Notes: generated by a model from the letters alone, not told the origin. A DNA stretch of 64,000 bases from Polytrichum commune (GCA_950295325.1 OX485808.1:1366501-1430500); one strand, 5' to 3'; counted from the stretch's first letter, positions 12,298-25,589 are shown. Numbers and translations: made by a program.

Positions 12298-12826
12298 TCT
12301 CCCACTTCAACCGGCTATTTCTCAAACCCAACCGGTTCATCTGTAACGAACCACCGGTTCTCCCCGGACAGTGGCTCTCTTTAAGTCTCCCACTTCAACC
12401 GGCTATTTCTCAAACCCAACCGGTTCATCTGTAACGAACCACCGGTTCTCCCCGGACAGTGGCTCTCTTTAAGTCTCCCACTTCAACCGGCTATTTCTCA
12501 AACCCAACCGGTTCATCTGTAACAAACCGCCGGTTCTCCCCAGACAGTGGCTCTCCTGAAGTCTCCCACTTCAACCGGCCATTTCCCAAACCCAACCGGT
12601 TCATCTGTAACGAACCACCGGTTCTCCCCGGACAGTGGCTCTCCTGAAGTCTCCCACTTCCAACCGGCTATTTCTCAAACCCAACCGGTTCATCCGTAAC
12701 GAACCGCCGGTTCTCCCCGGACAGTGGCTCTCCTGAAGTCTCCCACTTCAACCGGCTATTTCCCAAGCTCAACCGGTTCATCTGTAACGAACCGCCGGTG
12801 CTTTCCGGACAGTGGCTCACATCACA
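12298..12826 (+). repeat. Six-copy 88-bp tandem array derived from family C end
   Basis: Repeat starts are 12298, 12386, 12474, 12562, 12650 and 12739, so the period is 88, with one 89-base step. Each unit begins CTCCCACTTCAACCGGCTAT and ends near TTCTCCCCGGACAGTGGCTC, and contains paired AACCGGTT and ACCGGTT motifs. Units differ at only a few positions. Because 88 is not a multiple of three the frame shifts each unit, so the array is unlikely to be coding. The same unit occurs once per copy in the dispersed family C elements. Confidence 0.9.
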
Positions 12827-13619
12827 CATTCCGTGTGATTTTGTGGTTGCAGGGCCCCCTACTTGCCTGGGCTATAGTATCGTCCAATGAGGCACATTTC
12901 CCAAGGCAAATCGGCACAATAATACCACACAAGATTTGCTGATTATAGAATTTTGAATCCCTCGCAAACTTATTAGTTCACAAAAACCCATTTGCACCTG
13001 AAATTTTAATTTTTTTTTAAATTTTCTTGGGGTGGGGGGGGGTATAATTGTGCTGCTGCTCAGGCAGGCTAGCTAGTGAGGCTGCAGCTAGGTAGCTAAG
13101 TAGAAGTACTGGCATAACAACAACATTGTTTATTAATAAACAAAATGAAAATTATGGCAATGACATGACCCAGGTGCTTTTCACAGGGATTTTTTAACAA
13201 GGGGTTTTTTTTTTTCCCGTGCCCGCCCCTGCCCTGCCGCGCCGAAACTGGTGAAGGGACGGGAATGTTCTCTGGCAATGACATGGTTCGGTTGATGTGT
13301 GTGTGTGTGTAAGTGTGTGAGTTTACTATATGCTAACATTGATATATTGTTTTTATAATATAGGTTCTCTCCGAGGGGCCGAACTTACAACAAGACCCTG
13401 CCCGAGGGGAAGGGGGGGAGGGGGGGGGGGGCACTTTCAATCATGTGAAAGGCCACTCAAACTTTAAAAGTTATTATGTGCCCTTGTGGAGGCATAATCA
13501 GAGACTTGATGAGGGTTGATGATTGCGAATCTACGCTTCCATAGATGTGAGGAGGTGGTAGATTAGGCTCCTTGTGGTGAATTCTCAAGTATATATATTA
13601 TGTCCAATAACTACACTAA
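12827..13619. other. Intergenic, simple repeats
   Basis: No gene seen. It contains a TG microsatellite near 13,296-13,315 and a G-rich tract at 13,412-13,431 with a run of 12 G. Confidence 0.55.
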
Positions 13620-14120
13620 GGGCCATTTCACACACAAGCCAAGAGCCATGACCATGAACTTGTGAGAGCCCAAAAGAAAGTGTCCAAAGGCCGTCCCAAG
13701 ACCACCTCCAAACTCATGTAGTGTGGTCATGGACCCTCGAGTGTAGTGTGAAGTCGTATGTGACCGGGCCCTCAACCAAATGCTATTTCAATGAATTTCT
13801 ATTCCTGCAGGTCCTCATGTATGATAGAATAGAATGAACCAACAGTTGTGAGCGTTTGGAGAGCCATGGTCTCCCGGTTTTGTGTTAGGCCTGCTACCAA
13901 GAGGTGGTTTTTGAAAATTGCTCCAAGTGACCATGAAACATGATCCATTCGATGTCATGTAGGAATCCATGTGGACTTTACATCCATCTTGCATTCACAT
14001 ACTTTGTTGGTCCCTCAAGCGTAGTGTGAAGTGAATTTGGACCGGCTCCGCCTTTTCCACCAATGAGAGTGCTTGAAGTGTATTGGTCACATGCTCTCAG
14101 TCTCGTGTGTGAAGTGGCCC
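13620..14120 (-). mobile_element. Harbinger-like MITE, family A copy 2
   Basis: A 501-base copy in the opposite orientation to copies 1 and 3, flanked by TAA at 13617-13619 and 14121-14123. The ends read GGGCCATTTCACACACAAG and the reverse complement of GGGCCACTTCACACACGAG. The interior matches copy 1 on the opposite strand. Confidence 0.85.
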
Positions 14121-16450
14121 TAAATACCAGTCCTCTTCTACTGTGAGCCACATTGAGTCACACTAATTTTTTAGTAGAGATTAACGTGGGTTGTAGTAGT
14201 TGGGGGCTTCTTTTAAAATAAAATAAAAACTTGATGTGTGTGGTTTTTGTTTTTTGTGTTGCTTTTGATGTACAATGACTATTTTATTTTTATGTTAGGT
14301 GTTGGGAGGAAGTTTTCATGAAGACTTGGGGGACTTGGACCCGTAGTAATTCCACCTTGACTGGGAAGTGAGTGTGGTCCACACTAACTTTCCACCCACA
14401 TTAATAGGATTGTTTAGTGTACTTGAGGTGCCCTTCACAATAGAGATTGAGTTGAGAGCTTAAACTTACAACTTTTTGGGGGAGATGATAAAGGTAGGTG
14501 TGCCTACTTCTAACACAACAATAATATGGACACCTATATTTGGGTGGTATGTGGTTAGGTGTGGATCTAAGAATGGACATCATATAGACATGTGTCTAAA
14601 GGAGGATGGACTACATAGTCAACATAGGTTCACACTACCTACTCAACATGCTAATTGTTCTAGGCTCACGCATTCAACTTGGTAGGGAGGACCCATACGA
14701 CCAATTAATGAGCACGAGAATCTTCATTTGATGATGAATGAGATATTCATATGAGCTCTACAAATTATGAGGCAGATGGCTATGGGCACAACTTGGATTT
14801 GGATTTGTTAATCATCTTGCACTAATTGCTTTTTTCATATCCTATGAGAAGTGGGCGCATAGGGAAAAGCATCCTAATAACACGCATCTAACTTACTTGG
14901 TATTTGACAAGCTTTCATCCAAAGCTCAAACTATTAACAACTTTGCCAAATCTTTTAGCTCTCAAGAATTTGAGCAAGTGTGAATTGGTCATGTTTTCAA
15001 AGTTGGATATGTAGCTTGGAGTGCTACTAAACAAAGGAAAACTCATTACAAGTCAAACGATGTTTGAGAACTCATCCACTTGGGAGCCACAAAACGGGAG
15101 CTCAAACCTTTGATGTTCTTAGGGGAGCTCCAATCCTAATGATAATATCATAGCAGTTATTTTGATTAGATTGTATTTATTCATCAAAAGTTTTGATTAC
15201 ATACATTTAATATCAAACAATATTAAGTTGGTTTTTTCCATTATGTTTTGATATTGTAGCATTCAAGTAACCATTGAGGGTTCACATATTTCTTGTAAAA
15301 TTTAAGTATATTGGAAATGTATCGACGGATTTGCCCATAGAATTGAGATGACCAAAAAGTCCAAAATTTGGAAATATGTCTAAATCTATTTAAAATACAA
15401 GTTGACTTGTGTGTTGGTTTTGTGATTCTTGGATGCAATTTACATTATTTATTCTCATTCATCCAAATCTTGGCTTGCATTTAGTACCATGCAATTGCGA
15501 TGCACATATCTAAGCATGGGCACTAAGTGGATATGCCTATATTGTGGGTTACACTAGTGGTAAAATGTTACCCTAATTTTCATGTCAAACTTGCATGGGT
15601 AAGCATAAATTCTAGGGCATGATATTTTTAGACTTAGAAACTCATCAAGATCATGCCTTCTTGTGGTATTGCATCATTATGCAGTCACATATATGGCAAT
15701 CCTATTGAGTTGAGATTGATGTCCTTGACTTGTTAATAGTCTCAATCATGATTACACAAACAAAAATGACAACCCCAATGCTTGTGCCCAAATAAAACAT
15801 ATGAGAAACTTGGGGACTTGTTTCGAAAATACAAAGTAAAAGAATAATAACTTTCACTTGAAAAATGAATAAGGGACCCACTCGGGGGGGACACTTCACT
15901 ATACTTTGTGTAAACACGTGCGTTAAAGGGGTATTTAAACGAGGCTATCACATAATTGGAATATTCGAGGTATATTCTCAACTACTATATAATATTTAAG
16001 GTGTATTCTTGATATATTCTCTAACTATTCCTTACTTGAATTTTAAGCATCTTATATTACATCTATTTTTTTCTAAATTTTATTGCTCATGAATAAAATA
16101 CACCCTATAGTTTAACGCACCATGTTTACTAATTTTCCTAAGTGTCCTCCCCGAGGGGACCCAACATTTAAACGTGGTCCAAGAAATATGGAAAGATGAA
16201 AAGCTTCCCAAAGCAAAGTGTATACGTTCTTTTTAATAAGGGCATCCAAAAACAAAAAGATCCAAAACAATAAAGCATGGAAACACACGTCAATGGACTT
16301 ATGCACGAGCACTCCATTAACTTTCAAAAAGACACCAACAAAGATTTAAATAGTCTCCTCTACAAGGTTGTTCTCCCTCAATTGACTCCTTTCCCCAATT
16401 CCCTCGCCATGATCTCACAACATAAAGAGAGTGTGTTTTCCAAGCCTCCA

Positions 16451-16493
<43 letters not shown>

Positions 16494-19021
16494 TTAGCAA
16501 GTAAGGAGATAGAATAGCAATCCCCATGTATGCCTTGCGAGAGCACCCAGGTCTACATAGCAGCCTTCCACTGCCGTACGTGATCCCCACCAACGTTTCC
16601 TTCCCCATCCAGCTCCCACTTACACATGCCACTTGTCGGCGTCCGCCATGTCACCCCCCCCCCTCTCTTTGGCAACCAATCACATGTTTCAATAAATCCA
16701 CGATGTCAAATTTGGCTAAACGTGGTGGTAACACGCTACTTATTGCCCCTTTGCCAACCAACAATGATCATCATAGTGGATAGCCTTTCATCAAGACGTG
16801 AGTTGGCTAATGAATCAAGTGCATTGGGATCCCTCAATTTCGACGATGCATTTTTGTGGGTAACTTCGTCATCGAGGAGTACATTGTAGAATGGGAACAA
16901 GACGTGGAAATGAAAGCTAGTTGGATTTACATCGAAATCAAGTAGGATGCTATGATTAGCCACTCAATTACTACCATCATCTTGGATGCAAGTTTTGAGC
17001 TATCGGTATCGATTGGACTCTAAGGACGTCGTACAAACTCCTAGTTGCATTATTAGGTTACGTATTATGGTTATGAATATTAAATATTGTCCCTTCCAAC
17101 ATACCTTGCGATGTAAATGACCGAGCCAAAGTAAAAGCCAATATTTTGGATTGCTCATAACGACATTGGTTAGACCGAAGTAGTACTTGTCACCAACACA
17201 TTTATCACTTGGACACTTTGGTTTGCCAGTTTGCTTTCCTAATACTTACCAAGGGGGTAATAGTAGGAACATGCTTCCCTATATATGTTGGGTTATTGAT
17301 TGATCTCAAGAATGTTTACTAGACTACTTCGGGGATTTCTATCTTGATGTAGGGTCTAGTTGGTTATAATTAATAATACGAGGTCTAATCTAGTGCTCAA
17401 TATTTTCATCATGCTCCCTGTTAAAATGCTATGTACATTCACTACTAAATTGTCATCTCCTTTTTTAATATGACAAATAAGTATGTTTTGTGACTCCTAT
17501 TGGGAGAGGGTGAAACTGCAAAGAAACATTGTATAACCCAATGGTTTTTTTTAATTTTACTTTTAGTCATAATGGCTCCTAGTTTGAGTCATAGATCTTG
17601 ATTCAATTGAGTGTCACACAATTACCTATCACACCCCCTCAACCCGCAAAAATAAAATAAAATGGCAGTGTGAACATTTGGGATGTGAACTGAAATCCAC
17701 AATAGGAGTTGCTTGAAAAAGAATTCTCCAAGACATATAGCACTTGCCATAAGGTAAGACTGGTAGCTATACCCATAATCAACACTTAATCTTAAAGCAA
17801 CATAACACTCCACTAGTGTGGGCCGTGTCGTTCAAATCTTTTGCACATTTTCATACGACACATCATTTTATTGTGGTCCCCAAAGCCCTTGACCCCCCCC
17901 CCCTCAATGTTGTCCTACCTTGTAACAAGGAAATATGTATTGATGGCATACCATTGGCATACATGCATGTATGTCTACCTTGTAATCACTTGACCACGTT
18001 TGGGGATCTTGTGCACTCACTCTATGGTGCGGTATGTGGCCCTATTGTGGGCACTTCCAACTCCATGAACCAATGTGGTGGTTGAAGATATGGCCAATCA
18101 CATGGATTGTCATATTGGGGTCAAGATACAAGAGTAGTAAGAGGTAAAAATCAATATTATCCTTATTTTTAAATGATCACCTAGGCCATCTTCATTGTAA
18201 TGACTGTCAACTTATAATGTTCATATAGTCTGAGCACGCTTTCCACTCTTGTTGTAACAACTCGTGTTTGATTAAATATGCACATTTTCTCAAAATTTTA
18301 GAGTTTTGGTTGCCTCGATTCTATAGGCAAATTAGTTTATGCACTTCCAATATTCTTATGTTTCTTGGGAGACATGTAAACCCATAGTGGTTAATTGAAT
18401 GTTACGACATTGAAAATATAATGGAGTAACCAAATTAGTGCTTTTTTGGTGTTTAGTTTATGTAAAAACATGATATATATAATAATAAGGATTGATGTAA
18501 TGTTATCATAAGCAACTATACATATTCTAACGGAGGATCCTACAACATGATTCAACATGTTGTAATTACGGATGGAGACTTAATTAAGTGCTATCCAAAT
18601 ATCAACTAAATACATGTCACTTTGGCGTTCATTACTGATACGGGGTGGCTTAAACCCAAGGCCTTAACCCGGATCCCACATGAAATGTGAGGTTAAGCCA
18701 TTTAAGGGTGGAGGATTGCTCGGATCGGTGACCTTCCTAGCACTTGATTTTTGGTGCACTGTACCACTTATGGTCTACCCACTCATAGAGGAGGAATCCA
18801 AGTGAACTAGATATTTCCAACCACCATGTGGAACCTAGAGGCTTGCCCTCAGGGAATAACAAGTTGCGGGTTGGCTTGTCCATGCATGTTCAAAGTGTTC
18901 ACCTTTTGAAAGTAGTCAATGATCTTTGGGGACCTAATTCTCGCGATGCCCATTTTGGGTTCACACATAGACTTATACCATCTCAAAGATGAAGGAACAC
19001 CATAATTCACATTTGTGGCAA

Positions 19022-19069
<48 letters not shown>

Positions 19070-20136
19070 TAAACCTTGCCATATATGAGATTAAAAGAGA
19101 GAATAATCTTTTCAAAACAAATGCAGAACTTGAACTTCCTCTTTCCAAAGACCGAATCTTTCACATTCTTCCTCTTTGCAATACACGGGTGGGTGGGTGG
19201 GATCATGTTGAAGACAATATGCCATTCTTCAAAGCACAACGAAAGTTTAACCCAATCTGCCTCAATGTATAGTTCAAATTCTCTATTGCATCACAAGGTA
19301 TTTTCTGGACTCAATGACCTAGGCTGCTGTATTTTGATTGATGCAACTACTTTAGGTTATGTGTTTTGGTTGCTTTTTGAAATGGACAGAAATGCTTAAA
19401 ACTCAAGAAAGTGGCTATGTATTATGATAAATGGAAAGTATCCAAGCGATTAGGAGGCAAGGGTTGTGGAAAGCATGGATTTGAGGTGAAAATGCAGGTT
19501 TTTTTTGTACCTCAATGTATTGCAATGATATGTCGTATCTCAACTATCGACAATATGTAAGCATGTGATCACCTATTGCATCTTTTAGTTAGACACAAGT
19601 TCTAGTAAACCAGGTCTTAAAATAAATCACCGAAGTAACAACACGAGTAACAGATATACTCATTGCAAGTGTTCAAAGTGTGAAGAATATGCCTCACCTG
19701 CACCTAGAGGCAATTCCAAGCATACAAGGAAGTATGTTAGAAACGCGTGAGACATGTTTCCACGACATGGCTCCATTGTTATCTGTGTCGCACTTCCACT
19801 CGTTAAGTGTACTTGAGAAAAATTTGTCATGCATTTTTATATTTTAAAAATCATTATTTTGAGACAAATGAAACAACTTTTATTTCATTGCTAACAAATA
19901 CGAGGTCATTGGGACCCATGAAAGAAAGTTGGGGGACTCTCTTGGGTGCTCACGATAAATTACAAAACCCCATGGTGGGTGAAAATCCTAAGCATGATTA
20001 ACTAAGCCGACACTAGTCTCTTTAGTATGCCACAAATGTTTTTTTCATTTGATCTATGGTAGACAAGTTTATTCCCTCCCCACCATATCAAATTTGGCAA
20101 GAACATCGTCATGCGTGGACTCTTTCTTGGATTCCT
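14121..20136. other. Intergenic, AT-rich; microsatellites only
   Basis: No convincing gene. A stretch near 14,527-14,600 resembles one at 23,855-23,940 and marks a dispersed repeat. Microsatellites are (AT)19 at 16453-16490 and (TC)22 at 19024-19067. A C run is at about 17,887-17,899. The short open frames over the CT repeat are repeat artefacts. Confidence 0.5.
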
Positions 20137-20740
20137 TTAGCGTTTTTCCCCAAGCAATTCTAGCATAGAATTCAAAAGACTTTGCCAAATGTTTCCTTGC
20201 GTTCTCTTTTCATCCCACCTACTATTGTTGCAAGTAAGGTTAGTCCTTTCAATCCAAATAGTGTTTGATGCCATGAAGTAGCAGCCAAACTCGAGAGACT
20301 TTGCTAAGGAATGAGGGGATGTTTTTTCTCCCAAAGATGCCATGATGCCAATCAAGCGCTCTCCAAGGTCCCTTTTGTCCAATTCTTGCCTTCATCTTAT
20401 TGATGATGTCGGTGGAGTAATCACGGTAGCGTCTAGCAATCCTACAATCCCATAACCTATGAGCAATGGTTTTCAAGATGTCTCCCGCACACATGTGACA
20501 CTTGTCATCCACAATTTACAATGAATCTAGCCCTCCACAAATTGACTGCCATTGCTTTATGTCACAAAGCTTGGATAAAAGCCCCTTCTTTCTTACTCCG
20601 CATATTGTTCCAAACATTACCCCACTTAAGTTTAAGATTAGAGTGAGAGCCCCATGCCATTTCTCGTGGATGGACCTTGAGGGTAAGTTTTGCATTTGAA
20701 AAAGACTCCTTCCAATTGCAGTGGTATAACTAAGCAAGTT
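20137..20740 (-). pseudogene. Degraded LINE 3' end with reverse-transcriptase zinc-binding motif
   Basis: Across two or three frames the minus strand encodes a typical end of a plant LINE ORF2: DDKCHMCAGDILKTIAHRLW followed by DCRIARR, which fits the zf-RVT pattern C-x2-C...H-x3-DC, then IFGRKNIPSFLSKVSRVWLL and IWIERTNLTCNN. Frame changes and stops break the reading. A second copy of the final part is at 49,674. Reverse-transcriptase catalytic motifs were not found. Confidence 0.6.
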
Positions 20741-22975
20741 TTTGCATAAGTACCATTATATTTGGGGGTTGATGTGAAGATCATCACGTCTTCCCACATC
20801 AAGGTCCATGGATGGTTTTTGCGGTCCTTTGTCGATTTCCATAATGAACACTAGTTGGAACCACCTAGCCTTAATGTTGGGTTCAAAAATGGTGGGTTCC
20901 TTCATGTTGATAATTCGGGTGTGATTAGGGACTCGGAAACATTGTAAAGTCAAGGGAGGGAAAGGTGCCATGGATAGGTCATCTAAGATAGGGCAAAAGA
21001 GTTCACAACTTCAAAATACCGTCTTTGGCATGCTATCTTGTTCAAGAGAGTTGTAGCCTACCACCCATCGACCCCTTGGTGCATGTCTAGGCATGTGTTG
21101 TATCAACTACCTCCGTTGTGACAATATTGCAAAGATGAGGTTATTAATGTGGATTCTTTCTCTCTCATCAAGTTTTATAACTATGCTTGATGTTGGACCA
21201 CTGCTTTGGTTGATGTGTATTAGTGTCCCAAAGATCCTTAATCCTACAAAGCCCATTCCTATTTGGTTGAGTTGCCCTATATTTAGAGAATATAAATTCA
21301 ATCCCTTGAACCTCGGGATTCTACCAAAGGTTAGTTTGGAGGACATGAGAACAATCAATCGCCGGGGGGGAGAACTGTAACATACTCACTAAAGCTTCTC
21401 CATGCTTCCCCAATATGTTTCCAAATGTGTGAGTTGTGTGATGGAAGGTATTTCTTCAAGAACATCCACCAAGGGCTTTTGTTCCATTTGTTCATTCGGT
21501 CAAGCCTTGAGCACTAGAGCCTAAGCCGAAGGAGGATGTGTAAGTTGATAATACCCCCGTCGAGTTTTTTCACAATTATCATGCACATTGTGAAAACAAA
21601 CATGCAATCAAACACGTTATTTAGCCATGTTGCACCACGATCACTCAAAAAGGAGATCCTTTATTTATCCCATGTTCTCAATAGAAGTGATTGACAATTA
21701 GTGTAAGGGACATGCTTCATAAACTATATAAGCAGTAGGTACAAAGTAGCATGTTGTACATTCTTAGATTTAAGATTGTAAATAATGTAGGGAGTAGCAA
21801 AGAGGAGGTGAAATTCAAATATTAAAAGTAGGGTAACCAAACCCAAAAGAAAATGAAAAACTAGGAAGAAAAATGTATTTGTTTACTCAACATCCAATCT
21901 TGAGGTAAAACTGTGGATGACAAGGCGAGGGTTTTATGCTGGAATAGTGCGGCATGTGGCCAAATGTAGAATTTTGTGTATTCCCCATGCATCTTGTAAT
22001 TGCTTCCTTTGCAAAATATGACAATTTGTTGGGTGTGGGTTGTTGTTGCAATGGAGGACAATATCAAAAAGCATTGTTGAGTGTTTCATGTTAATTATTT
22101 TATGACAATATTGTTGAACATGGGTTTTGATTATGTAGAGGTGATGTTGAGCCACGATAATAGCCAAGGTTGTGGCTAGTTTCAATGTTCGATAGTGAAA
22201 TGTTGGGGTTATGGAGCTAACATCGAGGCTGGGGTAGTGTGAGTAAGGCTTCGTGTATGTTGTAGTGTCTTCCCCAACGATCGGTTGCGGCTTCGCTTCA
22301 CTAGATTATGTGGTTCTTTATTTAGATATGTCAAACTAAAAATTCGTAATCGAAAGTGGTTCAATGGTTGTTTATTTGTCATTTAAGGACATATTATCCT
22401 CTATGGTTCTCTAAGATATCCACGTAGCTTACAATATACATCTATACATCTATATTTAGATACACATTCTATAAAAGGTGGATGATAGTACAACTCTAAA
22501 TTACAACTTCCATTTTGCCAAGGTATAGCTTTTGAATGTCTTCGTACAAATGTATGTGCCATAGACTTTTTATAACAAAGAGTTGGGATTTTGAGGTGCT
22601 CGAAGATATCTAGAGTTTGGGGGAGATGCTCCGGTGTTTTTGCATACGATGAACCTTTAGTGCTAGGATTGTGTATCTGGTAACTAATGTATTTCATATG
22701 AAACCGAGCTTTGTAGTAGTCTTTGTTGCTTCAACAAACATTAAGAGGATGGTTACGAGAACGATGCTTGGTTTTGAGAATTATATGAGCCGTGCTTAAT
22801 TGTGTAAAATTTGTAAATGCATTAGGTAACGAAACCAGTCACATACTTAATATTCGTTACTTACTCTCATGCTAAATTTGCTTGCAATTTTATGTCATAT
22901 GGCATGCCTCGAAAAGCGAAAGATTTGTGTTTGCAATCACAATTTGTTGCAAACTACATCTATGTTTACATTGTC
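20741..22975. other. Intergenic, possibly more LINE remnant
   Basis: Short minus-strand frames near 20,756-20,971 and 21,107-21,358 lie where the upstream part of the LINE would be, but show no motif I can name. The rest is AT-rich with nothing recognisable. Confidence 0.35.
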
Positions 22976-22978
22976 ACT

Positions 22979-23168
22979 TTTTTTTCTTTTCTTTTTTTTG
23001 AGACAGAAGGCCGACAGGCCAACGCCAAAGCACATGAGGCAGTTCACCACCTGGCAAGTTTTTCCGTCAAGTAGAGAGGAGATTTCACAGCCGAGATTCA
23101 AACCGCCAACCTCTTCCTTGAGATTTGGGTATCTCTCCACCATCATCCGGTAGTTTAAGGTCATCTCA
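22979..23168 (-). mobile_element. tRNA-headed SINE
   Basis: Read on the minus strand, an A-box-like TGGTGGAGAGA is followed 38 bases later by a B-box-like GGTTTGAATCTC. A body of about 100 bases follows, then an A-rich tail (plus strand T-run 22,979-23,000). This is the arrangement of a Pol III SINE. Exact target duplications were not identified. Confidence 0.65.
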
Positions 23169-23425
23169 GATGGCCGGGGATTCGTGGCACTCAAGTAAAA
23201 TCATCCGTGCGGATGAAAAAAACACAGGAATAATCTAAATGGCTATTTTTGGGCAATTTGATTCCGGAAATAGAGTCAAAGGCCCCGAATTAGTCTAGTG
23301 ACGTCACATTTGAATGAATCGGCCCTCAACCCCATAGGGGGGCTTTTTTATTGGAGCCACTTCATCCACGATATCTTGGATGGATGATTTTACTTGAGTG
23401 CCACGAATCCCCAGCCATCTCGGAC
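23169..23425. mobile_element. MITE with about 38-bp terminal inverted repeats
   Basis: The left end begins AGATGGCCGGGGATTCGTGG and continues through CACTCAAGTAAAATCATCC. The right end is its reverse complement with one change. The interior of roughly 180 bases is non-coding. It abuts the 5' end of the SINE. The target duplication is unclear, so the superfamily is open. Confidence 0.7.
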
Positions 23426-23741
23426 CATATTGGCACGTATTTTGTATGCCCTCTATTTTGATTACATCCATGCTTATTCGCAATTTAAGATTGCAATAAA
23501 AACATCTAAAATTATATAGGGTGTAGAAAATCCATGTCCTAAGGAGCCAAATGTAACTATTGGCAGAGTCCCATTAATGACATAGTCTTAATAGAATTAC
23601 ACACACTATACAAAGAGTCTGCATTCCCTGAAACAAGCAACATTAAACGTTTTCATAATCACCCATAATGTCTCAAGTGTCCACTCGAATTGCAAGGTAC
23701 TGACCTCCCCCTGGATGCTCAACACCCTTTGTTCTAACTTA

Positions 23742-24703
23742 GGGCCGCTTCACACCCTAAGTTTGGGGGGGGGGGGGTTACTTAAGTTCATTTCAAGCTA
23801 AGGAAGCATGTGCCTAATTTTAACATAGTCATTATTAATCAGGCATTGGTATATGAGTGGTATGTTGTTAGGTGTGAATCTAAGAACGGAAAGCAAAAGG
23901 ACGTGTGTTAATAAGAAAGTGAACTATGTGTTGAGAAACACAGGGTTGATACTTGATGTGACTTAAGGGAATCACATGAAACGAGGGTATACTTGTTTAG
24001 GGGGTATTATCTCGCTCGCAAGAAATTAAGTGACTTGTTCATTTAGGTGATTTTATAATTGTGTGTATTTCGTAGTATCTTTTAATTACTTTGAGAAGTC
24101 GGGGTTGGTCAGTTTCATGTACCATGTGTTTATCATGAATCAACAAATGGATGGTCGTCCAAGTCAAGAGGCTATGGATTGAATGGCCAAACTTTGTTGA
24201 CAGTCCAAAGAAATGGGCTGAAAATAGATAGCCAATAAAATATAGGAAATGGAGCCTTCACCCGGGCATAGTGTGACGCCTCCAAAGGCCAAGACCAAAG
24301 TCCAAACTGTTGGCCATGAACTCCCACGGTCTCTCAACTTTGATGGCCATAGTGTGAAGCCTCCAAAGGCCAAGCGCAAAGGAGCATCCCACTTTATTCC
24401 TTGCCCAAAACGACCCCTCCAATCTAACGGCCAAGATTTTGTCATTTTTAAATATTTTTATGAAAAAAAAATCGACGGCCTCTCGACCATAGTTTGGGTT
24501 TCCATTCTTGTCCGACCCAAACTTCCTTCAAGAGTCCGTCACCTTGGTCAAAAAGTACTGCCATGTAGGCATTTTGGAGAGTGATGGGCATTGGATTTTG
24601 GCTTCTATTGTGTAGGGTCGAGAGGCCGAATTCTTGGTTTCTTGCAATACGATTGGTGGAAATCGATGGCCTCTCGACCTTTGGACATAGTGTGAAGCAA
24701 CCC
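23742..24703. mobile_element. Harbinger-like non-autonomous element, 962 bp
   Basis: The ends are GGGCCGCTTCACAC and GTGTGAAGCAACCC, an imperfect inverted repeat, flanked by TTA at 23739-23741 and 24704-24706. Inside, CATAGTGTGACGCCTCCAAA at about 24,266 is repeated with one change near 24,350. A 13-base G run is at 23765-23777. No transposase is seen. Confidence 0.55.
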
Positions 24704-24706
24704 TTA

Positions 24707-24946
24707 GTGCCATGCCATGTTCAACACTCCAAATGTTGAACTGTTTTTCATATTTTTGCCACATCAATTTGATAATGGATTCTATCGATTGTTGTGCAAC
24801 ATATGACACTTTCGCTTTAAACATAAATTAATTAGTGTTGAAGTTGGCATGGAGCTATCAGTGCTTAGTGTCCCATTAACATGGCTATTTGTGTTCACCA
24901 TACCTTCCATGTTGAACTTTCCCAAGGAAGAATTTTGGTCATCAGT

Positions 24947-24990
<44 letters not shown>

Positions 24991-25310
24991 GTCTCTTGCA
25001 AAGGAATGCTTCTTTTGTGTAAAAAATGACCTAAAGAACATATATATACAACATATATACACATCTCAATGGTTTTATACCTATAGTATCCTATAGTATA
25101 AGGGTGAACATGTTCAAGTCGGGTGCTACATATTTGTTTCATCCAGTTTGGTAATCTTGATGGGAGAATGTAGCATGTGTATGCTTTCCAAACATCAAGG
25201 TTTTTGAGATTGCTCTTGCAAACATTAAGAGGATGTTTGTTAAAGCAATCACAACTTATTTTTGCTTTCATGAAATTTTTCTCAAAGGTTGTTAGAGAGA
25301 TGAAAGATGA
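24707..25310. other. Intergenic with GT/AT microsatellite
   Basis: No gene. A compound (GT)n(AT)n repeat lies at about 24,948-24,990. Confidence 0.6.
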
Positions 25311-25471
25311 CTAGCCCATTCACACTCACTTGGTGTGGGCCACCAATGAACAATTTCTACCAGTAGTGGTTACATCCAATGGCCTTTGCTTGCCAAATTG
25401 GAGCTAAAAATGGCCCCTTCTGGTAGGAGTTGTTTGATGGTGGCCCACACTAGTAAGTGTGGGTGGGTTAG
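25311..25471. mobile_element. Short foldback MITE, 161 bp
   Basis: The left end CTAGCCCATTCACACTCACT and the reverse complement of the right end, CTAACCCACCCACACTTACT, align and continue into a shared TGTGGGCCACCA. Nearly the whole element can fold on itself. The target duplication was not resolved. Confidence 0.6.
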
Positions 25472-25569
25472 ACACCAACATACAATGTTGGCGTGAATGA
25501 GTTACGCTTCACCTTGATTGTAGTTGCAAGCTTGTATGTGAACCTAATATGGGTTTAGTGAGTAGGTTG

Positions 25570-25589
25570 TAGGGTTTAGGGTTTAGGGA
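25570..25589 (+). repeat. Interstitial telomere-like repeat
   Basis: The plus strand reads TAGGGTTTAGGGTTTAGGGA, nearly three units of TTTAGGG. It is isolated inside AT-rich DNA. Confidence 0.8.

Noticed and set aside
12298..12826. CRISPR-like repeat array
   Set aside because: Units are directly adjacent with no unique spacers, and the DNA is plant nuclear.
12298..12942. Repeated proline/serine protein from frames over the 88-bp array
   Set aside because: The 88-base period shifts frame each unit, so there is no continuous repeat protein.
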